A stretch of 17,755 bases of DNA, taken from the NCBI GenBank assembly GCA_027604685.1, contig JADHYX010000128.1, forward strand, positions 4,170 to 21,924, in the 5' to 3' direction. Positions 1 to 10,114 of this stretch are shown here, piece after piece; within the stretch, counting starts at the first letter, position 1, and the number at the start of each line of letters is the position of its first letter. Below the pieces are notes generated by a model, which was not told where the DNA came from, searched no databases, and was given only the letters and a program-made list of their open reading frames with translations. The stretch is from Lobulomyces angularis (Eukaryota > Chytridiomycota > Chytridiomycetes > Lobulomycetales > Lobulomycetaceae). The position numbers and the translations under genes were made by a program.

Positions 1-131
1 AAAAAAAAAAAAAAAAAAAATTATGTTTTTCTATTAATAACAATTAACTACTCTCAAAAAACAATTTGCAATTGCAAAAAAATATGAACAGTTAGCAAAT
101 ATAAAAGTAACAGGAGTTGTGCACAAAAAAA
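1..131. other. window edge and 3' flank, poly-A start
   Basis: The window opens with an uninterrupted run of 20 A, followed by AT-rich sequence up to the stop codon of the minus-strand gene at 132. I see no gene here. It probably holds the 3' untranslated region of that gene. The homopolymer at the very edge suggests an assembly break rather than a biological end, and no telomere-type repeat is present. Confidence 0.5.
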
Positions 132-886
132 CTACATAACTTCATCTTCCTCAAACTCATCACTTAACATCATTTCTTTAATTTTTTTTCCAACTTCAAC
201 CACTTTTTCACTAGTATTCTTATTTTGAATAATTTTACCTCCCCTTAATCTGTTTTCATCAAGAAATTCTTCGCTTTCCGTAGAAAGTATATGGGTTGCA
301 CCTTTCACTACCTCCACTAATTCGTCATCCGTTAGTTCTTCTTCAAGTGCCATCTCTAAATTAATTTTAATTATGACAACTACGAAAAAATATTTTTTAA
401 ATACCTTCACTGGAATCACACGATGAATCATCTTCATTTTCTTCCATGTCGTCCCTGTAATCGTCATCCTCTTCATCTTCAGCGTCTAAGTCTGCATCTT
501 GGAGCAAAATAGCTTGTCCACTAGAGAATTCGATTTTGGTGAACAAAAAATTTTGAATATAATTAACCAACCTTAAAGCTTCAGTGGGAATACTTCGAAT
601 GTGCTGGACTTCCTTTCTAATATCAGAAACCTTTATATTCTTAATTTTGTTCATTAAATTCCTTTTCAAACCTCGTTATCTGAAACTTCATCATCAGATT
701 CATCCTCACTAAGAACCTCTCTGTCATTGGTATCTTCAAAGGAAACGTCATTTTCATCGTCACTCTAAAGTAGTTAAAAAATTAAAAAATTGACAAAAGA
801 AACTATACTGAATATGCTTCTTCCAAAAAAACTTTTTTTTTATTAAAAACTGGTTTATCAAAGGTTAATTGAGAAGGAGTAATCAT
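132..886 (-). CDS. acidic protein of unknown function, multi-exon
   Basis: I do not recognise the family. The assembled model has exons 886-809, 764-672, 639-405 and 355-132, with start ATG at 886-884 and stop TAG at 134-132, giving about 209 residues. Introns 808-765 (GTATAG...TTTAG) and 404-356 (GTATTT...TTTAG) are well supported because the frame continues cleanly. The junction after 672 is uncertain. The frame requires either a 32-base intron (671-640), a 41-base intron ending at AAAG, or a sequencing indel. A 51-base stretch inside exon 3 (GTTGGT...CTCTAG) could also be an in-frame intron. The product begins MITPSQLTFDKPVFNKKK and then has dense Asp/Glu/Ser clusters such as SEDESDDEVSDNE and DAEDEEDDDYRDD. 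It ends DEFEEDEVM. There is no signal peptide or membrane segment. Acidic tracts of this type occur in nucleolar and chromatin proteins, but that is only an analogy. It is divergent from lipoyl synthase. Confidence 0.6.
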
Positions 887-1732
887 ATTTTTTTAGTTAT
901 TTTTTTATAGAATTATTTTAAACCCTTGTAAATTGATGGAAAGAAGAATGATAATACTCTGAGCAGATACTTTATACTTAAAAATTTCTGCTGAACAAAT
1001 CGATTTTTCTGTCTTATTTTTTAAGCTCCTTCTACTTGTTGTCTACTTGCCCAAAAACTTGTCAAGTTTAAGCGTAACACTTTTGCAAAGTTTATGCGTT
1101 ATAAAAAAAAGTTAAAATAGGTCTAGTTTCTTATTGGTTTAATATTAGCATAGTGAGGTTATTATAAGCAATACCAAGTAAATGTAGTAATAAAGAAAAG
1201 TGTTATAAATAAAGAAAAAACAAACCGAAATTAGTACAATCACAAAATCAAAAACGTAAAGAATACAAATCACTATAAAATAGTATTAATTAAATTGACT
1301 CCAAAAGAATACGTTAAATATTTCGAAATTTATAAGATAAACCAAAAAAAAGGAAGCTAAATTGCTGGCTTTTTTTGTTAATGCCGAGAATAAATAACAA
1401 TAACTTGAAAATTACCAAGTATAAAGTATCTATATCATAATTATATTTATCATATTTTAGGACATAAACAATCTAATTGAGCGTAGTCCCACTAAGCAGG
1501 TTCATCTAAACTGTAGAGAGTAAATTGCCTTAAATCCGACCTCTATTGAAGGAACCCACAACTGGCAACTCCCTTAAAAATTTCTTGCTAACGAATTGCA
1601 TTGATTATAAATTTTTTCCACATCTTTAATATTTTTCCACAATTATTGATTTCCCGTTAAAAAAAAAAAACCTTATCATTTATCATATACCTAGTGAATA
1701 AACAAAAATTTTAACCCTTTTTTTTACTAATA
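887..1732. other. 846-base divergent intergenic region
   Basis: This lies between the starts of the acidic-protein gene (minus) and lipoyl synthase (plus), so it must hold both promoters. Most of it is AT-rich with no convincing reading frame. A near-direct repeat, GTTTAAGCGTAACA and GTTTATGCGTTATA, sits around 1065-1103. Bases 1480-1575 are clearly more complex and richer in GC than their surroundings. I tried tRNA, 5S rRNA, U1-U6 and SRP RNA signatures there and none fitted. Confidence 0.5.
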
Positions 1733-3095
1733 ATGAATAAATTAATTCATGTGAGAAACGTTAGATTCTCAACAGCAAAAACTACAGTAAGCAAAGTCAG
1801 CGATTTTACGATTAAGTTGAATAATGGTCCTAACTTTGGGGATTTCATTAAGGCTTCACCAAATATAAATTATGAAGAAAGTTTAGAATTAAATAACTTA
1901 TCTAAAATGAAATTAAATAACAGAAAACAGTAATTAAAAAATTTTTTTTTTCTTTACTGATTTTAAATTTTTTAGGCATGTTAAGTTACCATCTTGGCTG
2001 AAAACTGATATACCTACTGGAGAAAATTTTAAAAAAATTAAAAAGGATTTAAGAGGCTTAAAATTAAATACCGTAAAATAGATTACTATTTCCTTCACAT
2101 AAATTCTTTTTTTTTTTTTCAGGTTTGTGAAGAGGCGAGGTGTCCTAATATCGGTGAATGCTGGGGTGGTGGAGAAAATAAAACTGCCACAGCAACTATT
2201 ATGGTATAATTCGCAAAACTTTTTTTTTTTTTGTGTAAACTAAATGTTTAATAGTTGATGGGTGATGAATGTACCAGAGGTTGCAGATTTTGTAATGTAA
2301 AAACAAATAGAAACCCAGGAGCTTTAGATGTTAATGAACCGGAGAACACTGCTCATGCCATTTCAAAGTGGGGATTAGATTACGTAGTATTAACATCTGT
2401 AGACAGAGACGACCTATCTGATGGTGGGGCAGCTCATTTTGCTGAAACAATTCAATTAATAAAGAAAAAGTAAGTAGTTGATTAATTTGAACTTTATGAT
2501 AGCTAATTTTTTTTTTAAGAGCACCTCAGATTCTGGTGGAATGCCTAACAGGTGATTTTAGAGGAAACCTTGAACATGCAGAAATCGTTGCGAAAAGTGG
2601 TTTAGAGGTGTATGCTCATAACATCGAAACAGTGGAGAACTTGCAGAAATATGTTCGAGATAGAAGGGCTGGGTACAGGCAAAGTTTAAGTATATTGAAA
2701 CACGTCAAATCGATTCGTCCAGATTTAATCACAAAGACTTCTATGATGCTGGGGCTTGGTGAAACGGATGAAGAAGTTTTGCAAACAATGAAAGGTTTGA
2801 AATTTTTTTATTTTTTTTTTTATCTCTATTTATATTAGATTTACGAGAAATCGATGTGGATGTATTAACTTTTGGGCAATACATGAGACCTTCCAAGCGA
2901 CATATGAAAGTTGAGGAATATGTTAATCCAGAAAAATTTGATCACTTTAAAAACGTTGCAGAGTCCTTAGGCTTTAAATATGTCGCATCTGGTCCTTTGG
3001 TTAGATCCAGTTATAAAGCTGGCGAATTTTATATTAGTAATCTCTTAAAAAAAAAAAAGAGTGAAAAGAAATTGGTACAAGAAACTCATATATAA
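1733..3095 (+). CDS. LIP5: lipoyl synthase, mitochondrial radical-SAM enzyme
   Basis: This enzyme inserts two sulfur atoms into octanoyl groups on lipoate-dependent proteins (the pyruvate and 2-oxoglutarate dehydrogenase E2 subunits and the glycine cleavage H protein). It does so using S-adenosylmethionine and two 4Fe-4S clusters. Six exons are assembled: 1733-1929, 1976-2072, 2123-2203, 2255-2469, 2520-2794 and 2839-3095. They sum to 1122 bases (373 residues), close to the usual family length. The auxiliary cluster motif is at residues 100-111 ([12 protein letters not shown]) and the radical-SAM CX3CX2C motif at 131-138 (CTRGCRFC). The [14 protein letters not shown] and MLGLGE segments follow. 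The C-terminal RSSYKAGEF, near residue 345, supplies the serine ligand of the auxiliary cluster. The N-terminus ([16 protein letters not shown]) is basic and lacks acidic residues, as expected of a mitochondrial presequence. Introns are 44-51 bases. The gene looks intact. Confidence 0.95.
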
Positions 3096-3346
3096 TTTAA
3101 TACATCCTTTTTTTTTTATTTAACTTAAACATCTCTTAAATTTTTTTTTTTTTTTTTTATTATACCTATGTATTTTAATAGAGATTTTTTTTTATGAAAA
3201 AAAAAATTACTTTATAAATTCGCGTTTAATTTGATTGGCAACAAAAAAAATTTTACAAAAACATTTAAAAATTTAAAGTGCTCAACGAATTTTTGCCATA
3301 AAACTTGAAAGGAGTCTGTATAAAAGAATAAGACTATTTACTTAAA
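3096..3346. promoter_or_regulatory. intergenic region with TATA-like box
   Basis: These 251 bases separate lipoyl synthase from chitin synthase on the same strand. They are rich in T runs, probably the 3' untranslated region of the upstream gene. TATAAAAG at 3319-3326 is the only good TATA-like word, about 20 bases before the chitin synthase ATG. That is close for a classical TATA box, so its role is uncertain. Confidence 0.3.
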
Positions 3347-6300
3347 ATGAGTAGTTCCCTACCTCCAAACAAAAATAGTCAAATCTATGGACCTGTATGT
3401 GAAATATTAATTTAAAAATATATTTTAAAAAATTAATTCTATATTTGATAATGGTAGAGGCAGTACTCAGCAAATGGCAAACAATCATGGGAGAAATGTG
3501 AAGTGCCTATAGAAGGGCAGTTACAACAATCCCAAAGGCAAAGCTCTTCCAATTTGAATAATGGGACAGGGACTAATTCTGATCAGGCGTACAATTTTCC
3601 ACAGCAGAAAAAACCAGGTTATGTAACTGGCCCTTCAACAACTAGTAATTTACTTTTAATTTGTGTTAAATCATTGTAAATTTTAGATCTCAACATGTCA
3701 TCAACCCAAAACACCCCAAACCAACACCCTCAACCGCAATTGGCATCTCTAACAACATTAGCAATGCCTAGTGCAAATAACTATGTCCCGTTACCAAATC
3801 AGAATTTTCAACCTTTTCCACAACAACCGGTACTGTCACAAAACATTAACCCATTAAATAATACTTCCAATAGCCAAATAAATTCCAATATTTCAAATCC
3901 TCAATCTTTTGTAACCGCAACCGCACAACCTCAGCATGCTCCAACTTCCATCCAATACAACAATAAAAATCCAAACTTTTCTCAAAACTTTACTCAAGGG
4001 CTACCGCAAAACATTTTACCACCTAAAACCCAACCTAATCATCAATACTATCACCAGCCTCAACCAATTCAAGGGCAGTTTAGTAATGGTAGTGAATATT
4101 CTCATTATGAACAATCTGGACTTAGACAAAGATCACCGCAACACACTAATTTTTCTTCCCAAAAAATTGTTCAAGGAATGTCAACACAAAATTTTTACTC
4201 TAATACAAATGATATTTTGCCAATTGATGACTCTCAAAACGCATACCACATCCCGACTGCTAGAGCTACACAAAAAAAACAAGTGAAATTAACAAAAGAG
4301 GGAAATTTTGTGGTAAAATATAGATTGTTATTTTTAATTTTTAAATATATAACAAAAAAAAAAAAAAAAAAATTAATTAAACTATAAAATCAGGTTGAAA
4401 TTCCGGTTCCTGGCAAGTATCTTGGTATATTTATTTCACTTTATTCCAATTTTAACGGATTTTGTTATTGGTTTCTTCTTTTTTTCCAGAAAATTGTGCG
4501 GAAAGGACTGGAAGAGAATTTACCCATTTAAGGTATACTGCAGCTACAGGAGATCCAGATTTAGTTGGAAGGTATACTGGAGATATTATTCAAATTATTA
4601 ATGTAAATTTATATATAGGTCAGATTCAGGGTATACATTAAGGCCAAAAATGTTAGGCAGAAATACAGAACTGTTTATAGTGATGACAATGTATAATGAA
4701 GATGAACAACTTTTTGGAAGAACAATGTCTTCTGTTATGAAGAACATCAGCTACATGTGCTCTTCAGTAAATTCATTTTTTAATTTGAAATTTAAAAAAA
4801 AATATCTTACTTTGAGTACAATTAAAAATTTTAGAATTGTAAAAAAAGTTGGGGCCCGAATGGTTGGACAAATGTAGTTGTATGCATAGTCGCAGATGGA
4901 AGAAAAAAAATAAATCGTAGAGTTTTAAACTGCCTAGGATTAATGGGAGTTTATCAAGGTGAAATTAATTTTTTTTAGTTATAATAAATATAAATTTGGC
5001 TCTTTTATAAAAAAAGATGGCATAATGAAAGAGGTTGTAGATGGAAAACCGGTATCTGCCCACATTTTTGAACTAACCACCCAAATAACGATAAATGAAA
5101 ACATGAAAATAAATGGCTTAAATGAAGGAATTGTTCCAGCCCAGATATTGTTTTGTCTCAAAGAAAAAAATGCTAAAAAAATAAATTCTCACAGGTACAT
5201 TTCAAAATTATTGCATTAATATGTAAATTTTTATTTAACTACAGATGGTTTTTTAATGCGTTTGGGCCAATTCTAAATCCTAACGTATGTGTCTTATTAG
5301 ACGTTGGTACAAAACCAACTGGTACAAGTATATATCATCTATGGAGAGCTTTTGATAAAAATCCTAATGTTGGTGGAGCATGTGGTGAAATTGCGGCGGA
5401 TCTTGGTATCTCCTAAAAAATTAATCTTTCAACTAAACCAATTGTTACTTAAAGGAAGTGGATGTACACAAGCCTTAAATCCATTAGTTGCTGCCCAAAA
5501 TTTTGAATACAAGTAAGCAAAAAAATAATGACAATTATCGTACTGAAAGTTTCTTTTTTAGAATGAGTAATATTTTAGACAAACCTTTAGAAAGTGTTTT
5601 TGGATATATATCAGTTCTACCAGGAGCCTTCAGTGCGTATAGATACAAGGCCTTAACGAACAATGATACTCTTTCATCAGGTCCATTAAATTGCTATTTC
5701 AAAGGTGAATCTATGCACAATGATAGCGGAAAAGATGACGTTTTTTCCGCAAATATGGTAACATAAGAGCAAAATTTAAGCAGTTTAATTGAATTTTTCG
5801 TAACATAGTATTTAGCGGAAGATAGAATTCTTTGTTTTGAATTAGTAACAAAAATTGGTGAAAATTGGGTTTTAAAATATGTTGTAAGTAGAATTCAAAA
5901 ATATCTAATTTAAAAAAATTGAAAAAAAATTAGAAATCAGCAAAAGCTGAAACTGATGTTCCTTCTAATTTACCAGAATTAGTGTCCCAGAGGAGAAGAT
6001 GGTTAAATGGATCTTTTTTTGCTGCAGTTCACAGCATAACCCACACTCATTATATTTTTCGATCTGGCCATTCACTATTTTTTAAAGTGTGCTTTTTGAT
6101 TCAAACTGTGTATAGTGTAATAAACTTGCTTTTTAGTTGGTTCCAAATAGTATGATTAATTTTTATTGTCCTAATGACTTATTTCATTTGAAAAATAGGG
6201 AAATTTTTATCTTACATTTTACTTTCTTTTTACTGGTACTGAAAACTTGAAATTAGATCCATTTCAAGGGCAAGGAGGTAATATTTTTATTGGATTAAGA

Positions 6301-7516
6301 CAGGTATACATGGCAGCGCGTAAGCTAGACACGTTCGAAAACAAAATTATTTAAAAAAAAAAAAAAATAGTAATTATCCAGTTTGTTACATCATTCGGTA
6401 ATAGACCACAGGGAACTAAAGTTCTTTACTACTTTTTGGTTGCACTTTGGGCAGTTATTACAATATTTATGTACGTTTTGGGCTTTTATTCCGTTTACAT
6501 GATTATCCCTAAAACTTCCTCAGGCTGGGAAAAAATTGGCAGTTTAATATTGGAACCTATTTTTAGGTAAAAAAAAAAAAAAAGGAATATTATTGAAATT
6601 CTCATTTTTAAGGGATATGGTTATTGCAACATGTTCTACTTATGGAATGTATACAATATCAAGCATATTATACATGGAACCATGGCATATGATAACAAGT
6701 TTTGTTCAGTACATGGTTCTTCTTCCTACTTACGTAAATACCTTCATGATATATGCTTTCTGCAATTTACATGATATTTCATGGGGTAATTAAAAATGCA
6801 ATTTGGCAAAAAGAAAAAAAGATAATTAAAATATGTTTCTAGGTACTAAAGGTGACAATTCCGCTCAAACTTTAATTGTTGAAGCTGGGTCTAACGTGAA
6901 AGTTCCAGCTGGATCAGACACTGTTGAAGTTACGTTACCAGGTTTCTTTACTATATAATAATAATAATCTCAATTTATTTCTTACAGTTGATGACGGCAT
7001 TGATTCTAACAAATTCTACGATGATATGGTTAACGAGTTAAAGTTAGAAAAAGTTAAAGAATCAGGAAAGCGTGATAAAAAAACTAAGGTAAAAGTATAT
7101 TGTAAAAATTAAGAGAAATTAACAAAAAAAATTGGAAATTTTTTTTAGTCAGAAGACTACTTTAAATTATATCGTACATATGTAGTATTATCATGGATAT
7201 TTTCAAACTTTTTACTCGTCTTTGTTTTTACTACACCACAAATAGTTAGATTTTTTTTTATCGAGTAAGTACAACAATTGGTTTTTTACTTACTAATTAT
7301 TTAAAATTTTTGTTTTTTTTTTTTTATTTTTCAAGAAATCCCAATGACCCAATGTTCAATCCTTATCTGACATTTTTGTTTTGGTCAGTAACATGTTTGT
7401 CGTTTTTTAGATTTAGTGGAAGCTGCATCTATTTGATAATGCACTGGTTTTCAATTGAAGTAATAAAAAAGTCAAATTTTGTGCCAGAAGCAACCAAAAC
7501 CAGTAAATTTAACTAG
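3347..7516 (+). CDS. CHS: chitin synthase, family 2 glycosyltransferase
   Basis: This polytopic plasma-membrane enzyme polymerises UDP-N-acetylglucosamine into chitin. The model has 20 exons: 3347-3394, 3458-3644, 3687-4312, 4394-4424, 4490-4571, 4619-4766, 4835-4958, 5017-5194, 5245-5405, 5455-5512, 5562-5757, 5809-5883, 5934-6149, 6199-6303, 6382-6566, 6613-6785, 6843-6941, 6988-7088, 7149-7264 and 7336-7516. They sum to 3090 bases (1029 residues). The first ~285 residues are Asn/Gln/Pro/Ser-rich and look disordered. The chitin synthase N-terminal domain follows ([13 protein letters not shown]), then the donor-site LLDVGT with Asp near 493. Next come the catalytic AEDR (614-619 region), QRRRW at 657-661 and SWGTKG at 863-868. 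C-terminal membrane segments follow. All catalytic motifs are present, and the overall pattern is division I (class I-III like); finer class is not certain. All 19 introns keep the frame. Confidence 0.95.
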
Positions 7517-7966
7517 TATGCAATACATCAGCTACAGATTTACCACACAGTTTATGTTAAAATATTATAATATATTATAGTATATATAGCTGAAAAAAAT
7601 ATTTTACTTTAGAATGATATTGATATCAGCCGTCAATGCTGAAAAAAAAATCTTTTTATGTATTCTAAATTAAATAAAGTTATCTTATAAACTGTGACTT
7701 GCCAAAAAAAACTTTATAAAGCCATACACTAATCATCAAGGATTTATTAATATTTACACTGTAATTATTTTTGACACGTAACTGCAACAATAAAATCCTA
7801 AAAAATTAAAAGCAAGTTTTTTAAAATTTTCTATAATAACTTTTTTAATTATTTAGTTACAAAATATCCTAGTTGCTTTTAAAATACAGTTCAAATTCTT
7901 CAGATAAGCAATTTAAGACAATTTGAAGATGCTCTTCGAAACTTTGAACTGTTTGCAGTATTACTT
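7517..7966. other. convergent 3' intergenic region
   Basis: This lies between the chitin synthase stop and the end of a minus-strand gene. AATAAA at 7673-7678 may serve chitin synthase 3' processing. The AT-rich segment near 7560-7590 is made of short self-complementary AT words. Bases 7967-7869 read cleanly on the minus strand (QTVQSFEEHLQIVLNC...), ending at TAG 7871-7869. They could be a further C-terminal exon of the minus gene if a 35-base intron is used. Confidence 0.4.
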
Positions 7967-9006
7967 TCAACATTCCTGTTTTGTTGTAGAGTTCTTCTTA
8001 TCATTCACACTTTTTTGAATTTTTTTCGTCTTCACCTCCGCAGACTGTTCTTCGCTTTCATTAAATATATCGTTTTGAAGAACATGTTTGAAGGAAAATA
8101 AATCAACCAAAAGTATAATCTTTATAATTATTTAATATTTAAAACTTCTCAACAAATTATTACTGAGTATGCACCTTTCGTCATCCACAACCAGTCATTT
8201 ATACTGTTTAACAATTCGCTTTTTTCGTTGAACTGTCCAACAATAACAATACCAAAAGTATTTAATGTCTAATAAAAAAATTACTTAAAAATAGCGTTTA
8301 AATAAAAATAAAAAACCATGACTAGTAAACGTGGAATGCTGGAATTAAGTATACTCCTAATTCCAATGTTCCATTTTAAACTTTGATAAATATTGAACAT
8401 GAGTAAGCCAAAAATGATAAGCTAAAAAAAAGAAAAAATGAAGTTCAAAAATTAATATGTTGCTTTTCTAACCTCTGCAAATCCCCATGGTATGAAGGCT
8501 AAACTGTGAGCAAAACTTATTTGCTCGTTATTTGTTACATTGAATTGAACCCTCAGTACTCCAATATTAATGCGAAGTATTGCAAAAGGAACAAATATAA
8601 AGCCCAATGTTATTCTTAATGCTTTTTTAAGACTTTCATTAAACACTGCAGTTTCCAGTTTCATATATGAGTATGCTACAATAAAAGATTCATTTATTAT
8701 CCTTTCAAAAAAAAAAATTTCAATTGTTATATTTACGTTTTGTTTTGTGATTTACCAATTAATTTCATTGAAACCTAAAAGCAGTGAAAAATTTTCATCA
8801 GGATTCGTAATCTTTTTAGCATTAAAAGCAGACTCTATTAAAACCCCCAATAAACCGGTAATGGCGTGGACTTCAAGTAACTGCATTAGTGAAATTTTTC
8901 AAAAAATCAATTTAATACTTAATACAGTTTGCCAAATTTTTCCCATAGTACTTAATGGAAAAGAATATATTATCATAGTACAACCTACTGCTTGTACCCA
9001 ATACAT
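7967..9006 (-). CDS. multi-span membrane protein, family not recognised
   Basis: The working model has exons 9006-8926, 8880-8845, 8774-8756, 8675-8473, 8421-8317, 8268-8164 and 8119-7967, about 233 residues. Hydrophobic segments include WVQAVGCTMIIYSF, HAITGLLG, ITLGFIFVPFAILRI, SFAHSLAFIPWGFAELIIFG, TLNTFGIVIVG and a segment around GAYSIILLVDLF. A charged Lys-rich tail follows. This is five to seven spans, compatible with a receptor-like or ER membrane protein. The stretch YSFPLSTMGKIWQTLLEVHA resembles the second span of 3-hydroxyacyl-CoA dehydratases (PHS1/HACD). A later SELL could match their conserved Glu, but the catalytic Tyr context is absent, so I do not assign that family. The exon at 8774-8756 is inferred only from frame. 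The alternative without that intron reads into a stop. The C-terminus could extend to 7869. The start at 9006 puts the N-terminus at the first span, so a 5' exon may be missing. Confidence 0.5.
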
Positions 9007-9078
9007 ACCTCTAAATTTTTAAAAATTTTATGTCAAATCTTAACCTTTTTTTTTTTTTTTTTTATTATTATAGTACCC

Positions 9079-9389
9079 ATGATTAAATTGCTGCAACCAC
9101 AAAGTAAAAAAATTAGATTCTGGCATAAAAATAAACCTATTTTTTATAAAAAAAATATATATATGTACAATAATTTATGTAAATATTACGGATTTAATTA
9201 TTGTGTTCTAGAGAAGTTTTGTTGGTGAAACCAAAAAATTTGAATTACGTTAAAAATTTCGAATACCAATCACTAAAAGAATTTGTGCAGAAAAATGGGA
9301 TTGCTATAATCAGAGCCAGAAAAATTTTCCCACTTAAAAATTTTAAAATTACATTAAATATTACTAAAATAGATTTAAATATATTGTAA
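9079..9389 (+). CDS. small basic protein, possibly mitochondrial ribosomal
   Basis: Two exons, 9079-9164 and 9212-9389, join through a 47-base GTACAA...TTCTAG intron with the frame preserved. They give an 87-residue, Lys/Asn/Ile-rich basic protein starting MIKLLQPQSKKIRFW. The part LNYVKNFEYQSLKEFVQKNG followed by Arg-rich sequence weakly resembles the YKN-x-ELL-x-F-x-x-x-G-K-I segment of ribosomal protein bS18. Its size would suit a mitochondrial bS18, but the typical RR-TG and IKRAR motifs are not visible, so this is only a suggestion. It is divergent from the membrane-protein gene, with about 70 bases of mostly poly-T between the starts. The stop codon lies inside the first copy of a 27-base tandem repeat. 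Confidence 0.4.
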
Positions 9390-9436
9390 TTACATTAATT
9401 TATTTTTATATTGTAATTACATTAACTTATTTTTAT
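9383..9436. repeat. 27-base tandem duplication
   Basis: Two adjacent 27-base copies (9383-9409 and 9410-9436) begin ATTGTAATTACATTAA and differ at one base (ATTT versus ACTT). The first copy contains the TAA stop of the small protein at 9387-9389. The high identity indicates a recent slippage event. Confidence 0.85.
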
Positions 9437-9502
9437 ATTATATCAATATCATTTAAGATAACTAAAATACTTTAAACCTCAGCATAACATTCTTTTTTTT
9501 TT
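9437..9502. other. AT-rich spacer
   Basis: This short AT-rich stretch lies between the tandem repeat and the 3' end of the minus-strand coding-like patches. I see nothing specific in it. Confidence 0.4.
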
Positions 9503-10114
9503 CTAATTTGTAGAATTTTTAAGTTCTTTAACATCTGCATTATAATCTTCAATTAAAAGCTTGATGCCAAACCACTCCATATAAAACTTACTCGATTTGT
9601 TAATCAAAATTTAATTAAAAGAACTGGATTCATAAAGGCATCAAAGGTTGCCATTTTTTTATCTATTAATCGCAAAAACAGTAAAAACAAATCTTCAGTT
9701 TTCTCTATTTTTTTTAATTATTTTTCAGATTTTCTAATTGAATCATTATCAAGTTTTGAATCAAACCAAAAAAAAAAAAAACAAAATTAAAATAAAAAAA
9801 TCTAATTTCTAGTATGAAAGGTTTTTTGTTAATTTATGACCCTTTGAAATTGAAGTAAAAAAATACCTCATTGAACTTTCGCACTATGTTTTTTACAAGA
9901 ATTTACTTCAAAGTAAGTTCGATTCAACTGTAGTTAGTTAAATTTAATGTGTTCATTTCATTTTCTAAAATAATCTTATACTCAAATGCATTTTTGGACC
10001 GTAAAAACGCTAAATCAGTCTTTTAACTTGGCTATTTAACCACTTTAACAAATTCTTTTATTTTTCCCATTTTAAAGTAATCATCACAATTTAAATAATT
10101 ATATAACAAATTGA
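9503..10114 (-). CDS. coding-like patches, unresolved or decaying gene
   Basis: I cannot build a complete gene. The minus strand has several stretches that read like protein, separated by intron-like or broken sequence. At 10114-10041 one reads NLLYNYLNCDDYF and then MGKIKEFVKV. Near 10009-9950 one reads FLRSKNAFEYKIILENEM, followed by NRTYFEVNSCKKHSAKV. At 9704-9625 one reads KTEDLFLLFLRLIDKK and then MATFDAFMNP. A plausible 38-base intron (9624-9587) joins the last of these to a final exon, 9586-9503 (FYMEWFGIKLLIEDYNADV...), ending in TAG at 9505-9503. Frames between the first and last parts do not join, and a TAA interrupts a coiled-coil-like stretch just before 9704. It is either a real gene with splice sites I have missed or a pseudogene. 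No family is recognised. Further coding-like sequence lies at about 10340-10190 on the same strand. Confidence 0.35.

Noticed and set aside
1480..1575. snRNA, 5S rRNA or SRP RNA gene
   Set aside because: I compared the conserved boxes of U1-U6, 5S and SRP RNA from memory and none was present in order.
3936..4286. 116-codon open frame in another frame of the chitin synthase N-terminus
   Set aside because: It is an overlapping frame of the Asn/Gln-rich exon, with no splice support or homology.
7967..9006. Firm call as 3-hydroxyacyl-CoA dehydratase (PHS1) or ERG28
   Set aside because: Only one or two short stretches match. The catalytic Tyr of PHS1 and the spacing of ERG28 motifs are absent.
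8570..9022. 150-codon plus-strand open frame
   Set aside because: It is the shadow of the minus-strand membrane-protein exons, which carry the better splice signals and hydrophobic pattern.
9700..9730. Stop-codon reassignment suggested by the TAA inside a coiled-coil-like stretch
   Set aside because: TAA, TAG and TGA all end well-supported genes in this window, so decay or an intron is the simpler explanation.
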